Made by a program: the position numbers and the translations under genes. A DNA stretch of 64,000 nucleotides, taken from positions 54,762 through 118,761 of the forward strand of contig SVPR01000006.1 of assembly GCA_015065785.1 (NCBI GenBank), in the 5' to 3' direction. Below the pieces are notes generated by a model. The model saw nothing but the letters and a program-made list of their open reading frames with translations, was not told where the DNA came from and did no database searches. Below, in pieces: positions 46,007 to 55,516 of this stretch. Origin of the DNA: Oscillospiraceae bacterium (GTDB taxonomy: Bacteria; Bacillota; Clostridia; Oscillospirales; Acutalibacteraceae). Each line of letters opens with the position of its first letter. The first letter of the stretch is position 1.

Positions 46007-47473
46007 ATGGAATATATTTTTAAATCTGAAAAATCTATTAAGACAATAGAAGAAATACGCAAATTCCTTTTAAGCGACAGGTGGATGGCAATTCTCTTTG
46101 CTGTTTCTATGATTATTGTCGGTTTGCATTCGCATCTGCCAAAGGAAGGCTTTCACATCTGGGGTAGCGTTGTTTTAGCCTACATAACCGGTATTTGCTT
46201 TTTATTTACAGGCGATGTAATGGCAATGCTCATACCGACACTGTTTACTTATCTTGTCGCGATAAGGTGCTACAACTCGCTTGCAGCCTTTAAGGAAATC
46301 TGGTATTTAGCAATACCACTTGCTATTATGCTTCTGTTTAACCTTATTGTTTACGGCAAAAAGCCTACAATAAAGGGGTCGCAATTCTTACCGATGCTTC
46401 TTGTTTCATTTGCTGTTACAATTGGCGGTGTCGGTGTTATTTCTAAAGAAGATTACTTCGGCGGTGCCGCAATTTACAATATGCTTGGCATTGGCTTTGG
46501 TATGTTATTTGTTTACTGCATTCTCTTCCCGAGAATTTCAACCGATAACGGCTATTCGCTCATTGAAAAGCTTACTAAAATAATGGTTTTTGTCGGTCTT
46601 GCAGGTGCGCTTATGATTATTGCCCATTATATTATCAATATCAATGATGTTATTGATAAGGGTGGTATTCTTTATATGAGATGGCGTAATAATACATCAA
46701 CAATTCTTATGATGGCTATGCCGTTTGCGTTTTTTTCTGCAAACAAAAAATCTTATTCAATAATTATAGGCTTCATTTTTTATCTTGCAATGCTTCTTAC
46801 AGGCTCCCGTGGCGGTATGGTATTCGGCACAATTGAGCTTGTTATGTGCATAGTTATGTTCGTGCTTTATGACCGCAGAAGGCGTTTAGCTTATGCAATT
46901 ATTTGCGGTTGCTTTGTTATTGTAGCACTCATTTTCTTGCCGGAAATCACTCAATTTTTAAACTACACATTAAAGCGTCTTTTCAGAGTTCTTAACGAGT
47001 TCCTTTTAGGCGGTGAAGATACTGAAACAAGAGTAAGGCATTACGCCCGTGGGGTTGAAGATTTCTTAAATCACCCTGTTTTCGGTACAGGTCTTGGTAA
47101 TATGACAAACCGCGATATTTTCAAAAGCAAGCCCGGCTCTCTTTGCTGGTATCACTGCGAGCCTATTCAGATTGCAGGTAGCTTTGGTACTGTCGGCATT
47201 GTTGCATTTATTTATCAATTCATTAAAAGAAATGCTTTAATCTGGAAAAAGGCAACTCTTTTTAATATGACTATTTTCTTGTCTTACATAAGCCTTGAAC
47301 TTATGTCACTTGTTAACCCCGGTATTCTTTGCCCTGTTCCATATCTCTTACTTATAACAATTTTTATGATTGTTGTTGAAAAATGTGATGACGGTGAAGC
47401 ACAGGAAAAAATCCCGATTTTAAAGAAATTCAGAGAAAAAAGGAAAGAAAAAAAGGAATTAGTTACAAAATAA
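46007..47473 (+). CDS. O-antigen ligase/polymerase-family membrane protein
   Basis: A 488-residue polytopic protein with about eleven hydrophobic segments. The Wzy/WaaL-type signature is present: LLTGSRGG (about 263-270), a large outer loop with FLNHPVFGTGLGNMTN (about 352-367) and WYHCEPIQIAGSFGTVG, and a basic tail. It probably joins or polymerises a surface glycan outside the membrane, for example a wall-linked polysaccharide in this Gram-positive. The ribosome site is weak (GCGTGG). It stands alone between its promoter and terminator. Confidence 0.75.
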   Translation: MEYIFKSEKSIKTIEEIRKFLLSDRWMAILFAVSMIIVGLHSHLPKEGFHIWGSVVLAYITGICFLFTGDVMAMLIPTLFTYLVAIRCYNSLAAFKEIWYLAIPLAIMLLFNLIVYGKKPTIKGSQFLPMLLVSFAVTIGGVGVISKEDYFGGAAIYNMLGIGFGMLFVYCILFPRISTDNGYSLIEKLTKIMVFVGLAGALMIIAHYIININDVIDKGGILYMRWRNNTSTILMMAMPFAFFSANKKSYSIIIGFIFYLAMLLTGSRGGMVFGTIELVMCIVMFVLYDRRRRLAYAIICGCFVIVALIFLPEITQFLNYTLKRLFRVLNEFLLGGEDTETRVRHYARGVEDFLNHPVFGTGLGNMTNRDIFKSKPGSLCWYHCEPIQIAGSFGTVGIVAFIYQFIKRNALIWKKATLFNMTIFLSYISLELMSLVNPGILCPVPYLLLITIFMIVVEKCDDGEAQEKIPILKKFREKRKEKKELVTK

Positions 47474-47475
47474 AA

Positions 47476-47513
47476 AAACAGTCGGTAGTTAATTAAAACT
47501 ATCGACTGTTTTT
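47476..47513. terminator. Bidirectional terminator between O-antigen ligase-like gene and lexA
   Basis: A 15-bp stem with one G-U pair (47476-47490 with 47497-47511), A run before and T run after. Confidence 0.9.
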
Positions 47514-47518
47514 AGCTT

Positions 47519-48109
47519 TTAATAATATCTTATCAAAGAAACAACCTTACCTAAAATTGCAACTTCATTTGTAATAATAGGTTCAAACTCGTCATTTTCA
47601 GGTTGAAGTCTGAAATGGCCGTTTTCTTTGAAAAATCTTTTAACGGTTGCTTCATCCTCAAGCATTGCAACAACAATATCACCATTACTTGCATACGGTG
47701 TTTTTTCAGCTACAACAATGTCACCGTCGTGAATACCTGCCCAGAGCATACTTTCACCGCGTACCTTTAAAGCAAACAAAGGCTTATCTCTTGACACTCT
47801 GCCACCGTAAGGAATATAACCCTCAATTTGTTCAACTGCTAAAATAGGTAAGCCTGCAGTAACAGTACCTATAAGAGGCACCTGGGTATAGCTTTCTTCC
47901 TGACCTAATATGCGGATAGCTCTCTTTAAAAGAGGGTCACGCAAAATGTAGCCTGCCTTTTCAAGTGCCTGAAGATGAGCGTGAACAGTAGAGGTTGATT
48001 TTAAACCAACTGCTGCACCAATTTCTCTGATTGAAGGTGGAACACCGCCTTGAGAACGCTCAACTAAAAATTCATAAATTTTCTTTTGAGTTTCTGAAAT
48101 TTGTTCCAT
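47519..48109 (-). CDS. lexA: LexA repressor
   Basis: A 196-residue SOS repressor. The winged-helix domain has IREIGAAVGLKSTSTVHAHL (about 27-46). The self-cleavage site is A85-G86 in GTVTAGLP, and the catalytic pair is S120 (RGESML) and K157 (EATVKRF). RecA-stimulated self-cleavage lifts repression of DNA-repair genes. AGAGAGGTG precedes the ATG. A candidate operator overlaps its own promoter. Confidence 0.97.
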   Translation of the reverse strand: MEQISETQKKIYEFLVERSQGGVPPSIREIGAAVGLKSTSTVHAHLQALEKAGYILRDPLLKRAIRILGQEESYTQVPLIGTVTAGLPILAVEQIEGYIPYGGRVSRDKPLFALKVRGESMLWAGIHDGDIVVAEKTPYASNGDIVVAMLEDEATVKRFFKENGHFRLQPENDEFEPIITNEVAILGKVVSLIRYY

Positions 48110-48141
48110 AAAAAGACACCTCTCTTTCTATTTATAACACT

Positions 48142-48170
48142 ACTATAACACATAATACCCAAAATTGCAA
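48142..48170 (-). promoter_or_regulatory. lexA promoter
   Basis: On the minus strand TTGCAA (48170-48165), 17 nt, TATAGT (48147-48142), 33 bases before the lexA ATG. Confidence 0.6.
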
Positions 48171-48182
48171 ACATTTGTTTGC
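48167..48182. promoter_or_regulatory. Candidate LexA operator
   Basis: A perfect inverted repeat GCAAAC-N4-GTTTGC. It has the spacing of the Gram-positive LexA box (GAAC-N4-GTTC) with different arm bases. It overlaps the lexA -35 element and lies 43 bases before the divergent deacetylase gene. Confidence 0.5.
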
Positions 48183-48225
48183 ATTTTTCTGAAATTTTTT
48201 TCATATTCTGTATTGGTGATGAAAA

Positions 48226-49086
48226 ATGTATAAAATCCTTACATATAAAAACCTTGTCGTTTTTTCTGCTGTTATTTGCTTTTTAATGATTTTTTCTGCT
48301 GTTACGAACACATTTTTGCCTGTTATTTCTGCTTTTAACAGCAAAAAAAGCGAAGTGCTTATAATTATGTATCATCAGGTAAGCGAAAACAGTGGTTTGT
48401 GGGGTGATTATGTAATTCCGACAGCTTTATTAAAAGAAGATTTTGAATATTTGAAAAGCAACAATTACACGCCGATTAAAATTAAAGATATTATAGATTT
48501 TTCTGAGGGGAAAAAGGAATTACCAAAAAAAGCGGTAGTTATTACCTTTGATGACGGGCAAAGAAGCTTTTTAACAAAAGTAGTCCCCTTGTTAGAAGAG
48601 TACAACTACCCTGCCGTTGTAAATATTGTAGGTGCATTAGTTGATTTATATACAGAAAACGGCGAAACGGATGATAAATATGCGTACCTGAATTGGAATG
48701 ACATTAAAGAGCTTTCTGAAAATCCTCTCGTTGAAATAGGGCATCACTCTTACAACTTTCATTCACTGGGCTATCGTCGGGGAATGGGCAAAATTTATGG
48801 TGAGGGCAACAGCGCATATTTAGAAATAATGAAAACCGACATTGAAAAGCTGAATGAAAAGCTACTTTCCAACATCGGCGAGAAGCCATATATTTTTGCC
48901 TTTCCTTACGGAATAAGAAATGATACGCTTTCAGATTTAATAAAATCAGAGGGCTTTTGTGTTACCTTAAGCTGCAGAGAATGTGTCAATAAAATATCTA
49001 CAGGTGACGAGCTTTTTGAATTAGGTCGTTTTAACCGCCCTTATGGTAAGAGTAGCTACACATTCTTTTCAGGCATTACAAAATAA
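48226..49086 (+). CDS. Polysaccharide deacetylase family protein
   Basis: A 286-residue protein with an N-terminal membrane anchor or signal (about 9-33), then a NodB-type domain: LIIMYHQVSE (about 45-54), the metal motif VVITFDDGQRSF (about 103-114), IGHHSYNFHS (about 171-180, the HxxxH pair) and FAFPYGIRND (about 222-231). It probably removes N-acetyl groups from a surface glycan or peptidoglycan outside the cell. TTGGTGAT precedes the ATG. It is divergent from lexA and shares the inverted repeat at 48167. Confidence 0.9.
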   Translation: MYKILTYKNLVVFSAVICFLMIFSAVTNTFLPVISAFNSKKSEVLIIMYHQVSENSGLWGDYVIPTALLKEDFEYLKSNNYTPIKIKDIIDFSEGKKELPKKAVVITFDDGQRSFLTKVVPLLEEYNYPAVVNIVGALVDLYTENGETDDKYAYLNWNDIKELSENPLVEIGHHSYNFHSLGYRRGMGKIYGEGNSAYLEIMKTDIEKLNEKLLSNIGEKPYIFAFPYGIRNDTLSDLIKSEGFCVTLSCRECVNKISTGDELFELGRFNRPYGKSSYTFFSGITK

Positions 49087-49103
49087 TAATTTTTTCAATA
49101 TCC

Positions 49104-49151
49104 AAAAAGCTTTTGTGCCGTTATTTTTTATAGTATCACAAAGGCTTTTTT
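49104..49151 (+). terminator. Terminator after deacetylase gene
   Basis: A 14-bp stem with one wobble pair (49104-49117 with 49137-49150), T-rich right arm. Confidence 0.8.
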
Positions 49152-49225
49152 ATATTTTTGTTGCATTAAATGGAAGTATCGGTTAAAGATAAAAAAAGGT
49201 TATATTTTTAACAATTTAATTCCTA

Positions 49226-49254
49226 TTGACAAAAAATACTAAGTGCTTTATAAT
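49226..49254 (+). promoter_or_regulatory. pflBA promoter, full consensus
   Basis: TTGACA (49226-49231), exactly 17 nt, TATAAT (49249-49254). The leader to ATG 49368 is about 105 bases. A TTGTG...CACAT half-match to a redox (Rex) operator at 49287-49303 is imperfect. Confidence 0.9.
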
Positions 49255-49367
49255 TTAGTTAATAGAGCAAAAATCAACTTGGAATTTTGTGCATTTTACA
49301 CATAAAGCTAATGGTTGATTTACACACATTTTTGACTTGCGATTTTCCGCAACAAAGGAGAAAAACT

Positions 49368-51602
49368 ATGAATTTTGAACAATGGAACGGTTTTGTTGAT
49401 GGCGAATGGCGTCATATAATTGATGTCAGAGATTTCATTCAAAGAAACTATACACCTTACCATGGTGATGATGCATTCTTAAGCGGTGCAACAGAAAGAA
49501 CAAAGAACTTAACAAAGAAATTTTATGACCTTTGCGAAGAAGAGAAAAAGAATGGTGGCGTACTTGATATTGACACTGAAAATGTATCTTCTCTTTGTAG
49601 CTATGCACCCGGTTATCTTGATAAAGAAAACGAGCTTATTGTTGGTGTTCAGACAGACGCACCATTAAAAAGAGGCGTTCACCCATTCGGCGGTATCAGA
49701 ATGGCAAGAGATGCCTGCAAGGCTTACGGCTATGAGCTTTCACAAAAGGTTGAGGATTACTTTAAGTACAGAACAACTCACAACGATGGCGTTTTCAGAA
49801 TTTATACTGATGAAATGCGTGCTGCTCGTCACTGCGCACTTTTAACCGGTCTTCCTGACGCTTACGGCAGAGGCAGAATCATTGGTGACTACCGCAGAGT
49901 TGCTCTTTATGGTATTGATGCTCTTATTGAAAAGAAAAAAGAGGACAAGCGTTTACTCGGCTTAGAAAATGCTACTGCTGAGTCAATGAATTTACTTGAA
50001 GAGCTTTATAAGCAAATCGAATTTTTAGGTCTTCTTAAAGAAATGGGCAAAATGTATGGTTTTGATATTTCAAGACCTGCTTCTAATGCAAAAGAAGCAA
50101 TTCAATGGACTTATTTTGGCTACCTTGCAGCTAACAAAGAGCAGAATGGTGCTGCTATGTCTTTTGGCAGAACAAGCACATTCTTCGATATTTATATTGA
50201 AAGAGATATTAAAGCAGGTATTCTCACAGAAGAAGAAGCACAAGAGCTTATTGACGATTTAGTTTTAAAGCTTCGTATGTGCCGTCATTTAAGAACTCCT
50301 GAATACAACGAGCTTTTCGGTGGCGACCCGATGTGGATTACTGAAAGCGTTGGCGGTATGGGTGAAGATAACCGTACTCTCGTTACAAAAACTTCATTCC
50401 GTATGCTCAACACTCTTCGCACATTAGGTCCTGCACCAGAACCGAACCTTACAGTTCTCTGGAGCTACCGTTTGCCTGATGGCTTCAAAAAATTCTGTGC
50501 AAAGCTTTCTATTGAAACAGATGCTATTCAATATGAAAATGACGACTTAATGAGAAACGACTACGGTGACGATTACGCTATTGCTTGCTGTGTTTCTGCA
50601 ATGAAAATCGGTAAGCAAATGCAGTTCTTCGGTGCAAGAACAAACCTTGCAAAGCTTTTACTTCTCACTCTCAACGGTGGTGTTGATAATGTATTCGGCA
50701 CTAAGGTTGGTCCTCAGATGGAGGTTATGAATGACGAAGTTCTTGATTATGATAAGGTTATGGAACGCTTCAGAGTATATCTCTCATGGCTTTGCAGACT
50801 TTATGTTAATACAATGAACACAATTCATTTTATGCACGACAAATATGCTTATGAAAGAACACAATTAGCTCTTCATAACACAGATGTTGAACGCCTTATG
50901 GCTTTTGGTATTGCAGGTCTTTCAGTTATTGCTGACTCACTTTCTGCAATCAAATACGCAAAGGTTTCTCCAATTATAGATGAAGAAACCGGTCTTATTG
51001 TTGACTTTAAGGTCGAGGGCGATTTTCCTAAATTCGGTAACGATGATGACAGAGTTGACTTAATTTCTCAGAACTTAATCCGTGACACTATTACCGAGCT
51101 CAGAAAAACACCAACCTACAGAAACGCAATTCACACTCTTTCAGTTCTTACAATTACTTCTAATGTTGTTTACGGTAAGAAAACAGGCGCTACACCTGAC
51201 GGCAGAAAGAAGGGTGAGCCATTTGCTCCCGGTGCTAACCCAATGCACAACCGTGAGGTTAACGGTGCACTCGCTTCTCTTAACTCGGTTGCAAAGCTTT
51301 CTTACTGCGATGCAAGAGATGGTATTTCTAACACATTCTCAATTGTTCCTGAAGCTCTTGGCAACTCAATTGATGACAGAGCTGAAAACCTCGTAAGCAT
51401 TCTTAACGGCTACTTCCTTAACAATGCTCACCACATCAATGTTAATGTTTTAAACAGAGAAACTCTTCTTAAGGCTTATGAGCATCCGGAGGATTACCCT
51501 AACCTTACAATCCGTGTTTCAGGCTACGCTGTTAACTTCTGCAAGCTCTCAAGAGAGCAACAAAAAGAAGTTATTATGAGAACTTTCCACGAAGCAGTTT
51601 AA
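49368..51602 (+). CDS. pflB: Formate C-acetyltransferase (pyruvate formate-lyase)
   Basis: A 744-residue glycyl-radical enzyme that turns pyruvate and CoA into acetyl-CoA and formate without oxygen. The active-site pair is C407-C408 ([12 protein letters not shown]) and the radical glycine is G719 in [10 protein letters not shown]. The start [14 protein letters not shown] at ATG 49368 has AAAGGAG upstream; a longer reading from 49287 falls in the leader. The activase gene follows after 1 base. It is probably highly expressed, given the promoter. Confidence 0.98.
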   Translation: MNFEQWNGFVDGEWRHIIDVRDFIQRNYTPYHGDDAFLSGATERTKNLTKKFYDLCEEEKKNGGVLDIDTENVSSLCSYAPGYLDKENELIVGVQTDAPLKRGVHPFGGIRMARDACKAYGYELSQKVEDYFKYRTTHNDGVFRIYTDEMRAARHCALLTGLPDAYGRGRIIGDYRRVALYGIDALIEKKKEDKRLLGLENATAESMNLLEELYKQIEFLGLLKEMGKMYGFDISRPASNAKEAIQWTYFGYLAANKEQNGAAMSFGRTSTFFDIYIERDIKAGILTEEEAQELIDDLVLKLRMCRHLRTPEYNELFGGDPMWITESVGGMGEDNRTLVTKTSFRMLNTLRTLGPAPEPNLTVLWSYRLPDGFKKFCAKLSIETDAIQYENDDLMRNDYGDDYAIACCVSAMKIGKQMQFFGARTNLAKLLLLTLNGGVDNVFGTKVGPQMEVMNDEVLDYDKVMERFRVYLSWLCRLYVNTMNTIHFMHDKYAYERTQLALHNTDVERLMAFGIAGLSVIADSLSAIKYAKVSPIIDEETGLIVDFKVEGDFPKFGNDDDRVDLISQNLIRDTITELRKTPTYRNAIHTLSVLTITSNVVYGKKTGATPDGRKKGEPFAPGANPMHNREVNGALASLNSVAKLSYCDARDGISNTFSIVPEALGNSIDDRAENLVSILNGYFLNNAHHINVNVLNRETLLKAYEHPEDYPNLTIRVSGYAVNFCKLSREQQKEVIMRTFHEAV

Positions 51603-51603
51603 T

Positions 51604-52305
51604 ATGGTTACAGGAAGAATTCATTCTTTTCAAAGTCTTGGCACTGCAGATGGCCCCGGTGTAAGAGCCGTAGTTTTTATGCAAGGGTGTCCTTTAAGAT
51701 GTGCTTGTTGCCACAACCCTGACACATGGAATTTTAAAGGCGGTACTGAAGTTACAGTTGAAGAAATTTTTTCAAAAATCAAAAGGTTAAAAAACTATTT
51801 TGGTGAAGACGGTGGGGTAACCGCTTCCGGTGGCGAGCCACTGATGCAACCCGATTTTGTACTGGAGCTTTTTAAGCTTTGTAAAGCAAACGGAATCAGT
51901 ACTGCAATTGACACATCAGGCAGTGTGCTTAATGACAAAATCAAAGAAGTTTTAAAGCTTACTGATACTGTACTTTTAGATTATAAATATGTTACTGATG
52001 AACTTTATAAATCAAAAGTCGGTACAGAAAAAAGCAAAGTAGATGAATTTTTAAGCTATCTCAATTCTCAGAATATAAAAACCTGGATAAGACAGGTTAT
52101 TATTAAAGATTTGAACAACAACGAAAATTCAGTAAAAACTCTTAAAGAGCTAAAAGAAAAATATCAGTGCATTGAAAGAATCGAACTTTTACCATTCAGA
52201 AAGCTATGCATTGAAAAATATGAAAAGCTTGGTATTCCTTTTCCACTTGCTGAAACACCGGAAACAAGCAAAAAGGAAATTGAGGAATTAGAAAAGTATT
52301 TATAA
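51604..52305 (+). CDS. pflA: Pyruvate formate-lyase-activating enzyme
   Basis: A 233-residue radical-SAM enzyme that makes the glycyl radical on PflB. The [4Fe-4S] motif is C29, C33, C36 (GCPLRCACCHNPD), with an extra cysteine at 35. DGPGVRAVVFMQG before it and TASGGEPLMQPDF (about 77-89) after it are typical. It is directly downstream of pflB. Confidence 0.97.
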   Translation: MVTGRIHSFQSLGTADGPGVRAVVFMQGCPLRCACCHNPDTWNFKGGTEVTVEEIFSKIKRLKNYFGEDGGVTASGGEPLMQPDFVLELFKLCKANGISTAIDTSGSVLNDKIKEVLKLTDTVLLDYKYVTDELYKSKVGTEKSKVDEFLSYLNSQNIKTWIRQVIIKDLNNNENSVKTLKELKEKYQCIERIELLPFRKLCIEKYEKLGIPFPLAETPETSKKEIEELEKYL

Positions 52306-52326
52306 AACTTTTTCAAGGAGTAAGCA

Positions 52327-52932
52327 ATGGTACTCGAAAACAAATTAGGAATTAAAAGTGCCCCTGAGCTTAATGAAGCTGAAGAAAAAATCAGCAAGAA
52401 AAAAGCTTTACAGTTGTTTGAAAGCGGTAAATTAAACGAGCTTGAAGCAGGAAAATTTTCTTCACTTAAAGCTATTCACAAAGCGCTTTTTGATGAAATA
52501 TATTATTTTGCAGGTGAAATCCGTACTGTTAATATTTCAAAAGGTAATTTCAGATTTGCACCTATAATGTATCTTGAAGTGGCACTCGAAAATATTGACA
52601 AAATGCCACAATCTACTTTTGATGAAATAATTGAAAAGTATGTTGAAATGAATATTGCCCACCCGTTCAGAGAGGGCAACGGCAGAAGCTCGAGAATCTG
52701 GCTTGACTGTATTTTGAAAAATGAGCTTGGGAAAGTTGTTGACTGGAGTCAGGTTAATAAAGAAGATTATCTTCTTGCTATGGAGCGTAGCCCTATTAAA
52801 GATATTGAAATTAAGCACATCTTAAAAAATGCACTTACTAATAAAATTGATGACAGAGAAGTTTATATGAAAGGCATTGACCACAGTTATTATTACGAAG
52901 GCTACACAACATTTAAAACTGAAGAATTATAA
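52327..52932 (+). CDS. Fic family protein, class III (self-inhibited AMP transferase)
   Basis: A 201-residue Fic protein. The active loop HPFREGNGRSSR (112-123) is canonical, with the catalytic His and the phosphate-binding residues. The flap region YYFAGEIRTVNISKGNFRF lies at about 59-77. The C-terminus has SYYYEG (187-192), an S-x-x-x-E-G inhibitory motif in the class III position, followed by a Tyr-rich stretch like that of the Neisseria enzyme NmFic, which self-modifies and targets gyrase. It probably transfers AMP to a protein when released from inhibition. CAAGGAG precedes the ATG. It lies 21 bases after pflA. Confidence 0.9.
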   Translation: MVLENKLGIKSAPELNEAEEKISKKKALQLFESGKLNELEAGKFSSLKAIHKALFDEIYYFAGEIRTVNISKGNFRFAPIMYLEVALENIDKMPQSTFDEIIEKYVEMNIAHPFREGNGRSSRIWLDCILKNELGKVVDWSQVNKEDYLLAMERSPIKDIEIKHILKNALTNKIDDREVYMKGIDHSYYYEGYTTFKTEEL

Positions 52933-52934
52933 CA

Positions 52935-52974
52935 AAAAACACCTTGAATTTTCATTTATTCAAGGTGTTTTTAT
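52935..52974. terminator. Terminator between fic and methyltransferase genes
   Basis: A 14-bp perfect stem (52935-52948 with 52959-52972), A run before and T run after, serving both strands. Confidence 0.9.
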
Positions 52975-53751
52975 TTATTTTTCAATTTTATAATATGCAA
53001 TATATACTTTATGCTTTATCTCGAATTCTTCCGGATATTTTTCGAGTAATTTCAAATGCTTTTTATTCCATTTATTTAATGTTTCTTCGTCCATAGATGC
53101 CATTGTACCCCGACACGCTAACATTCTTCCGTGCCAGCTTTCACGGGTGAACGGAATATTGCATTCAAAGGTTTCGACTTCTCCATTCTCAAACGGGTGG
53201 TTATAAATATCTTTCGAGCCAGAAGCACCGGGAGTCCAGTTTTTATTTAGTTTTTTAACGAGCTTATGCGATTCATTTGCTATTTCATCAGTAAGCATAT
53301 ATGACATATATATTTTTACAAAAACACCCTCAGGCTTTATTATTCTTTTGATTTCGTTTATAGCATTTTCTCGTTCAAAATACCAAAAACACTGTGCTGC
53401 TGTAATAGCGTCAAAACTATTGTCAGAAAAAGGTGTTTTCTCTGCTCCTGAAACAAGAAATTCAATGTTTTTAATATTTCTTTCATTTGCTATTTCTTTT
53501 GCAGCTAAAATCTGATTTTCTGAAATGTCAATTGCTTTTATATCAGCACCAAATTCACAAAGATTAAAAGGTATAACACCAGTACCAGTCCCCATATCAA
53601 GCCAAGTAGTGTTTTCGAGCCCTACACCAAGAGAATATAATTTTTTGTAAAGTTCTTTCGGATAAATATCTCTGTATTTGGCATATTCTTTTGATGTATT
53701 TCCAAAATCAAATTCGTTTCCATTATCTATGTTTTTAAATTTCAATATCAT
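52975..53751 (-). CDS. Class I SAM-dependent methyltransferase
   Basis: A 258-residue protein with the Methyltransf_11 pattern: TWLDMGTGTGVIPFNL (about 55-70), IKAIDISENQILAAKE (about 78-93), VSGAEKTPFSDNSFDAITAA (about 105-124) and CFWYFERENAINEIKRIIKP. The substrate is unknown. It starts with TGATG overlap on the acetyltransferase gene and is the last gene of a three-gene run. Confidence 0.85.
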   Translation of the reverse strand: MILKFKNIDNGNEFDFGNTSKEYAKYRDIYPKELYKKLYSLGVGLENTTWLDMGTGTGVIPFNLCEFGADIKAIDISENQILAAKEIANERNIKNIEFLVSGAEKTPFSDNSFDAITAAQCFWYFERENAINEIKRIIKPEGVFVKIYMSYMLTDEIANESHKLVKKLNKNWTPGASGSKDIYNHPFENGEVETFECNIPFTRESWHGRMLACRGTMASMDEETLNKWNKKHLKLLEKYPEEFEIKHKVYIAYYKIEK

Positions 53752-54311
53752 CACTCCAAATGCATTTTATAAAATTTTGCTTTAAATGTTTCTGTTTTGT
53801 CAAACGTACTGTACTCACTGTAGTGGTCAAATACCAAGCCACATTTTTCCATAACTCTGCCCGAAGCAGGGTTATCCACAGCATGATTAGAAACAAAATC
53901 CTTAATTCCTTGTTCGTTATAAGCAAACTCAATCATCCGTTTTGTAGCTTCTGTGGTTAAACCTTTATTCCAATAGTCAGAACGAATGTTGTAACCAAAT
54001 CCCCAAGCACCCGCTTGTTTTTTGTCAGGACCAATGCTGCAGCTACCAATTAAAAGATTGTTCGCTTTGAGCACAATCCCCCAATGAAAATTATTATCAT
54101 TAGGGAGTATCACATTTATCCAATGCAAAACCTCATCTATGTTTTTATAAAGGTTATATGGCATAAATTTATTTACCTTTTCATCACTCAACCACACAAA
54201 AGCTTCCTCTGCATCTTTAGGTGTAATTGGGCGAAGTATCAACCTTTCGGTTTCGAGTACCGGTGTGTTTTTTATGTATTTTATTTGTTTGATTTTTTGT
54301 TTCAGGTTCAT
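53751..54311 (-). CDS. GNAT family N-acetyltransferase (RimJ/RimL-like)
   Basis: A 186-residue acetyltransferase. LETERLILRPITPKDAEEAF (about 19-38) is the usual entry of the RimJ-like group, WGIVLKANNLLIGSCSI the central strand, and YNIRSDYWNKGLTTEATKRM (about 117-136) the acetyl-CoA pocket, followed by NPASGRVMEKCGL (about 156-168). It could acetylate a protein N-terminus or an amino group of a small compound. It overlaps both neighbours by one base. Confidence 0.88.
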   Translation of the reverse strand: MNLKQKIKQIKYIKNTPVLETERLILRPITPKDAEEAFVWLSDEKVNKFMPYNLYKNIDEVLHWINVILPNDNNFHWGIVLKANNLLIGSCSIGPDKKQAGAWGFGYNIRSDYWNKGLTTEATKRMIEFAYNEQGIKDFVSNHAVDNPASGRVMEKCGLVFDHYSEYSTFDKTETFKAKFYKMHLE

Positions 54312-55429
54312 TACTTTTTCCTCTTTTCTGTTTCAATAGCAATAAACGGAACTGTCATTTCTGCTTCTGTAAGTCCTGCGTGAACACCAACGAATTCAAA
54401 GTCACCTCGTTTATAATCTATAGCAGTTTCATCAAGAGCTACAGCGAAAAAATCGCCAATAAAGTCTTTTGTTTTAGGGTGTTCCTCACCAAAACCCAAA
54501 ATGTTTTCTTTAAACACTTCATCTTTTGACATCAATCTGAAAGATTCACCAAATGCATTTTTAAACTCGGTTTTGAATTCTTCTGTTTTTCCATCTTTAA
54601 CGAAAAAACTTAATGCTCTTGGTTCAATAGATGGTGGGATTTTTAATAACTCTACGAGTTTTGGATAATCTTCTAAATATTTAGTAACACCATCGCATTG
54701 CCCGTGGTCTGCAGTGATAATTACAAGTGAATCCTTTAATTTGCCACAAAGCTTTTCTACTTCTTTATTTATATGTAAAATTTGTTCGTGAGCTTCTTTG
54801 CTGGTTACTCCATGACCATGCATTGCTCCGTCCGGTTGATGCCAATAAGCATAGATATATTTCTTCTTTCTTTTTTTAGAAAGCTTATATATAGTCTTGC
54901 AAATATCTTCAACACTTTTAATGCGATATTTTGAAAAGAATGCTACACAGTAAGCGCTTTTTCTGCCTTTTACTTCTTCAATTCTTTTCATAATACTTTT
55001 GTAAGGAATGTATTTGTGAGCCACATTGTATTTTGCAGCAGATTCACCGTTTCTTTGCAAAGTATTTTTAAAAACCGCAACATTTTCGCCAATTTCGTGG
55101 AAGTATAAATCCCAACCGAGCCAGGCACATTCTAAAGGTGAATAACCACTTAAAATTGATGTTGTAGCGGCAACTGTTGTTGACGGAAAGACTGATGAAA
55201 TATCTGTTACATAATGCTGTCGCAAAAAATCAGTTTCTTCAAGGTGGTAATTTAATGTTGAAGTACCTAATCCGTCAAAAAGCATTACTATTACATTTTT
55301 GTAGTCTTTAGCTAATAATTTATCAAATTCGGGCAGAGTCTTATGCGGACAGTCTGTGACACCGAAATGTTTTAAAACCGATGAAGCAATAGAAAGTATG
55401 CTTCGGTCGTAGTCTGGGTATTTAATCAT
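54311..55429 (-). CDS. Alkaline phosphatase / nucleotide pyrophosphatase family protein
   Basis: A 372-residue cytoplasmic enzyme of the type I phosphodiesterase family. The first metal aspartate is in VIVMLFDGLGTS (about 37-48), the Thr nucleophile in FPSTTVAATTSILSG (about 81-95), with ITADHGQCD (about 239-247) and GVHAGLTEAEM (about 351-361) giving the second metal set. It hydrolyses a phosphate mono- or diester, target unknown. ATG 55429 has AAAAGGAG 8 bases upstream. It starts TAATG-coupled to the acetyltransferase gene. Confidence 0.88.
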   Translation of the reverse strand: MIKYPDYDRSILSIASSVLKHFGVTDCPHKTLPEFDKLLAKDYKNVIVMLFDGLGTSTLNYHLEETDFLRQHYVTDISSVFPSTTVAATTSILSGYSPLECAWLGWDLYFHEIGENVAVFKNTLQRNGESAAKYNVAHKYIPYKSIMKRIEEVKGRKSAYCVAFFSKYRIKSVEDICKTIYKLSKKRKKKYIYAYWHQPDGAMHGHGVTSKEAHEQILHINKEVEKLCGKLKDSLVIITADHGQCDGVTKYLEDYPKLVELLKIPPSIEPRALSFFVKDGKTEEFKTEFKNAFGESFRLMSKDEVFKENILGFGEEHPKTKDFIGDFFAVALDETAIDYKRGDFEFVGVHAGLTEAEMTVPFIAIETEKRKK

Positions 55430-55447
55430 AATTTTTACTCCTTTTCT

Positions 55448-55491
55448 AAATAAAATAAACGGTGTAAGTTTCTGCAGCAACTTACACCGTT
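55448..55491 (-). terminator. Terminator or attenuator upstream of phosphodiesterase gene
   Basis: A 13-bp perfect stem (55458-55470 with 55479-55491) and 8-nt loop. On the minus strand it runs into TTTATTTTATTT. It lies between the 35-residue ORF and the phosphodiesterase start, so it either ends the small gene's message or limits read-through. Confidence 0.75.
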
Positions 55492-55516
55492 ATAAACATA
55501 TGGAAATATAAAAATT

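Noticed and set aside
49287..49367. 27-codon N-terminal extension of pflB
   Set aside because: It lies in the leader downstream of the promoter, while AAAGGAG marks ATG 49368; PFL proteins normally begin near there.
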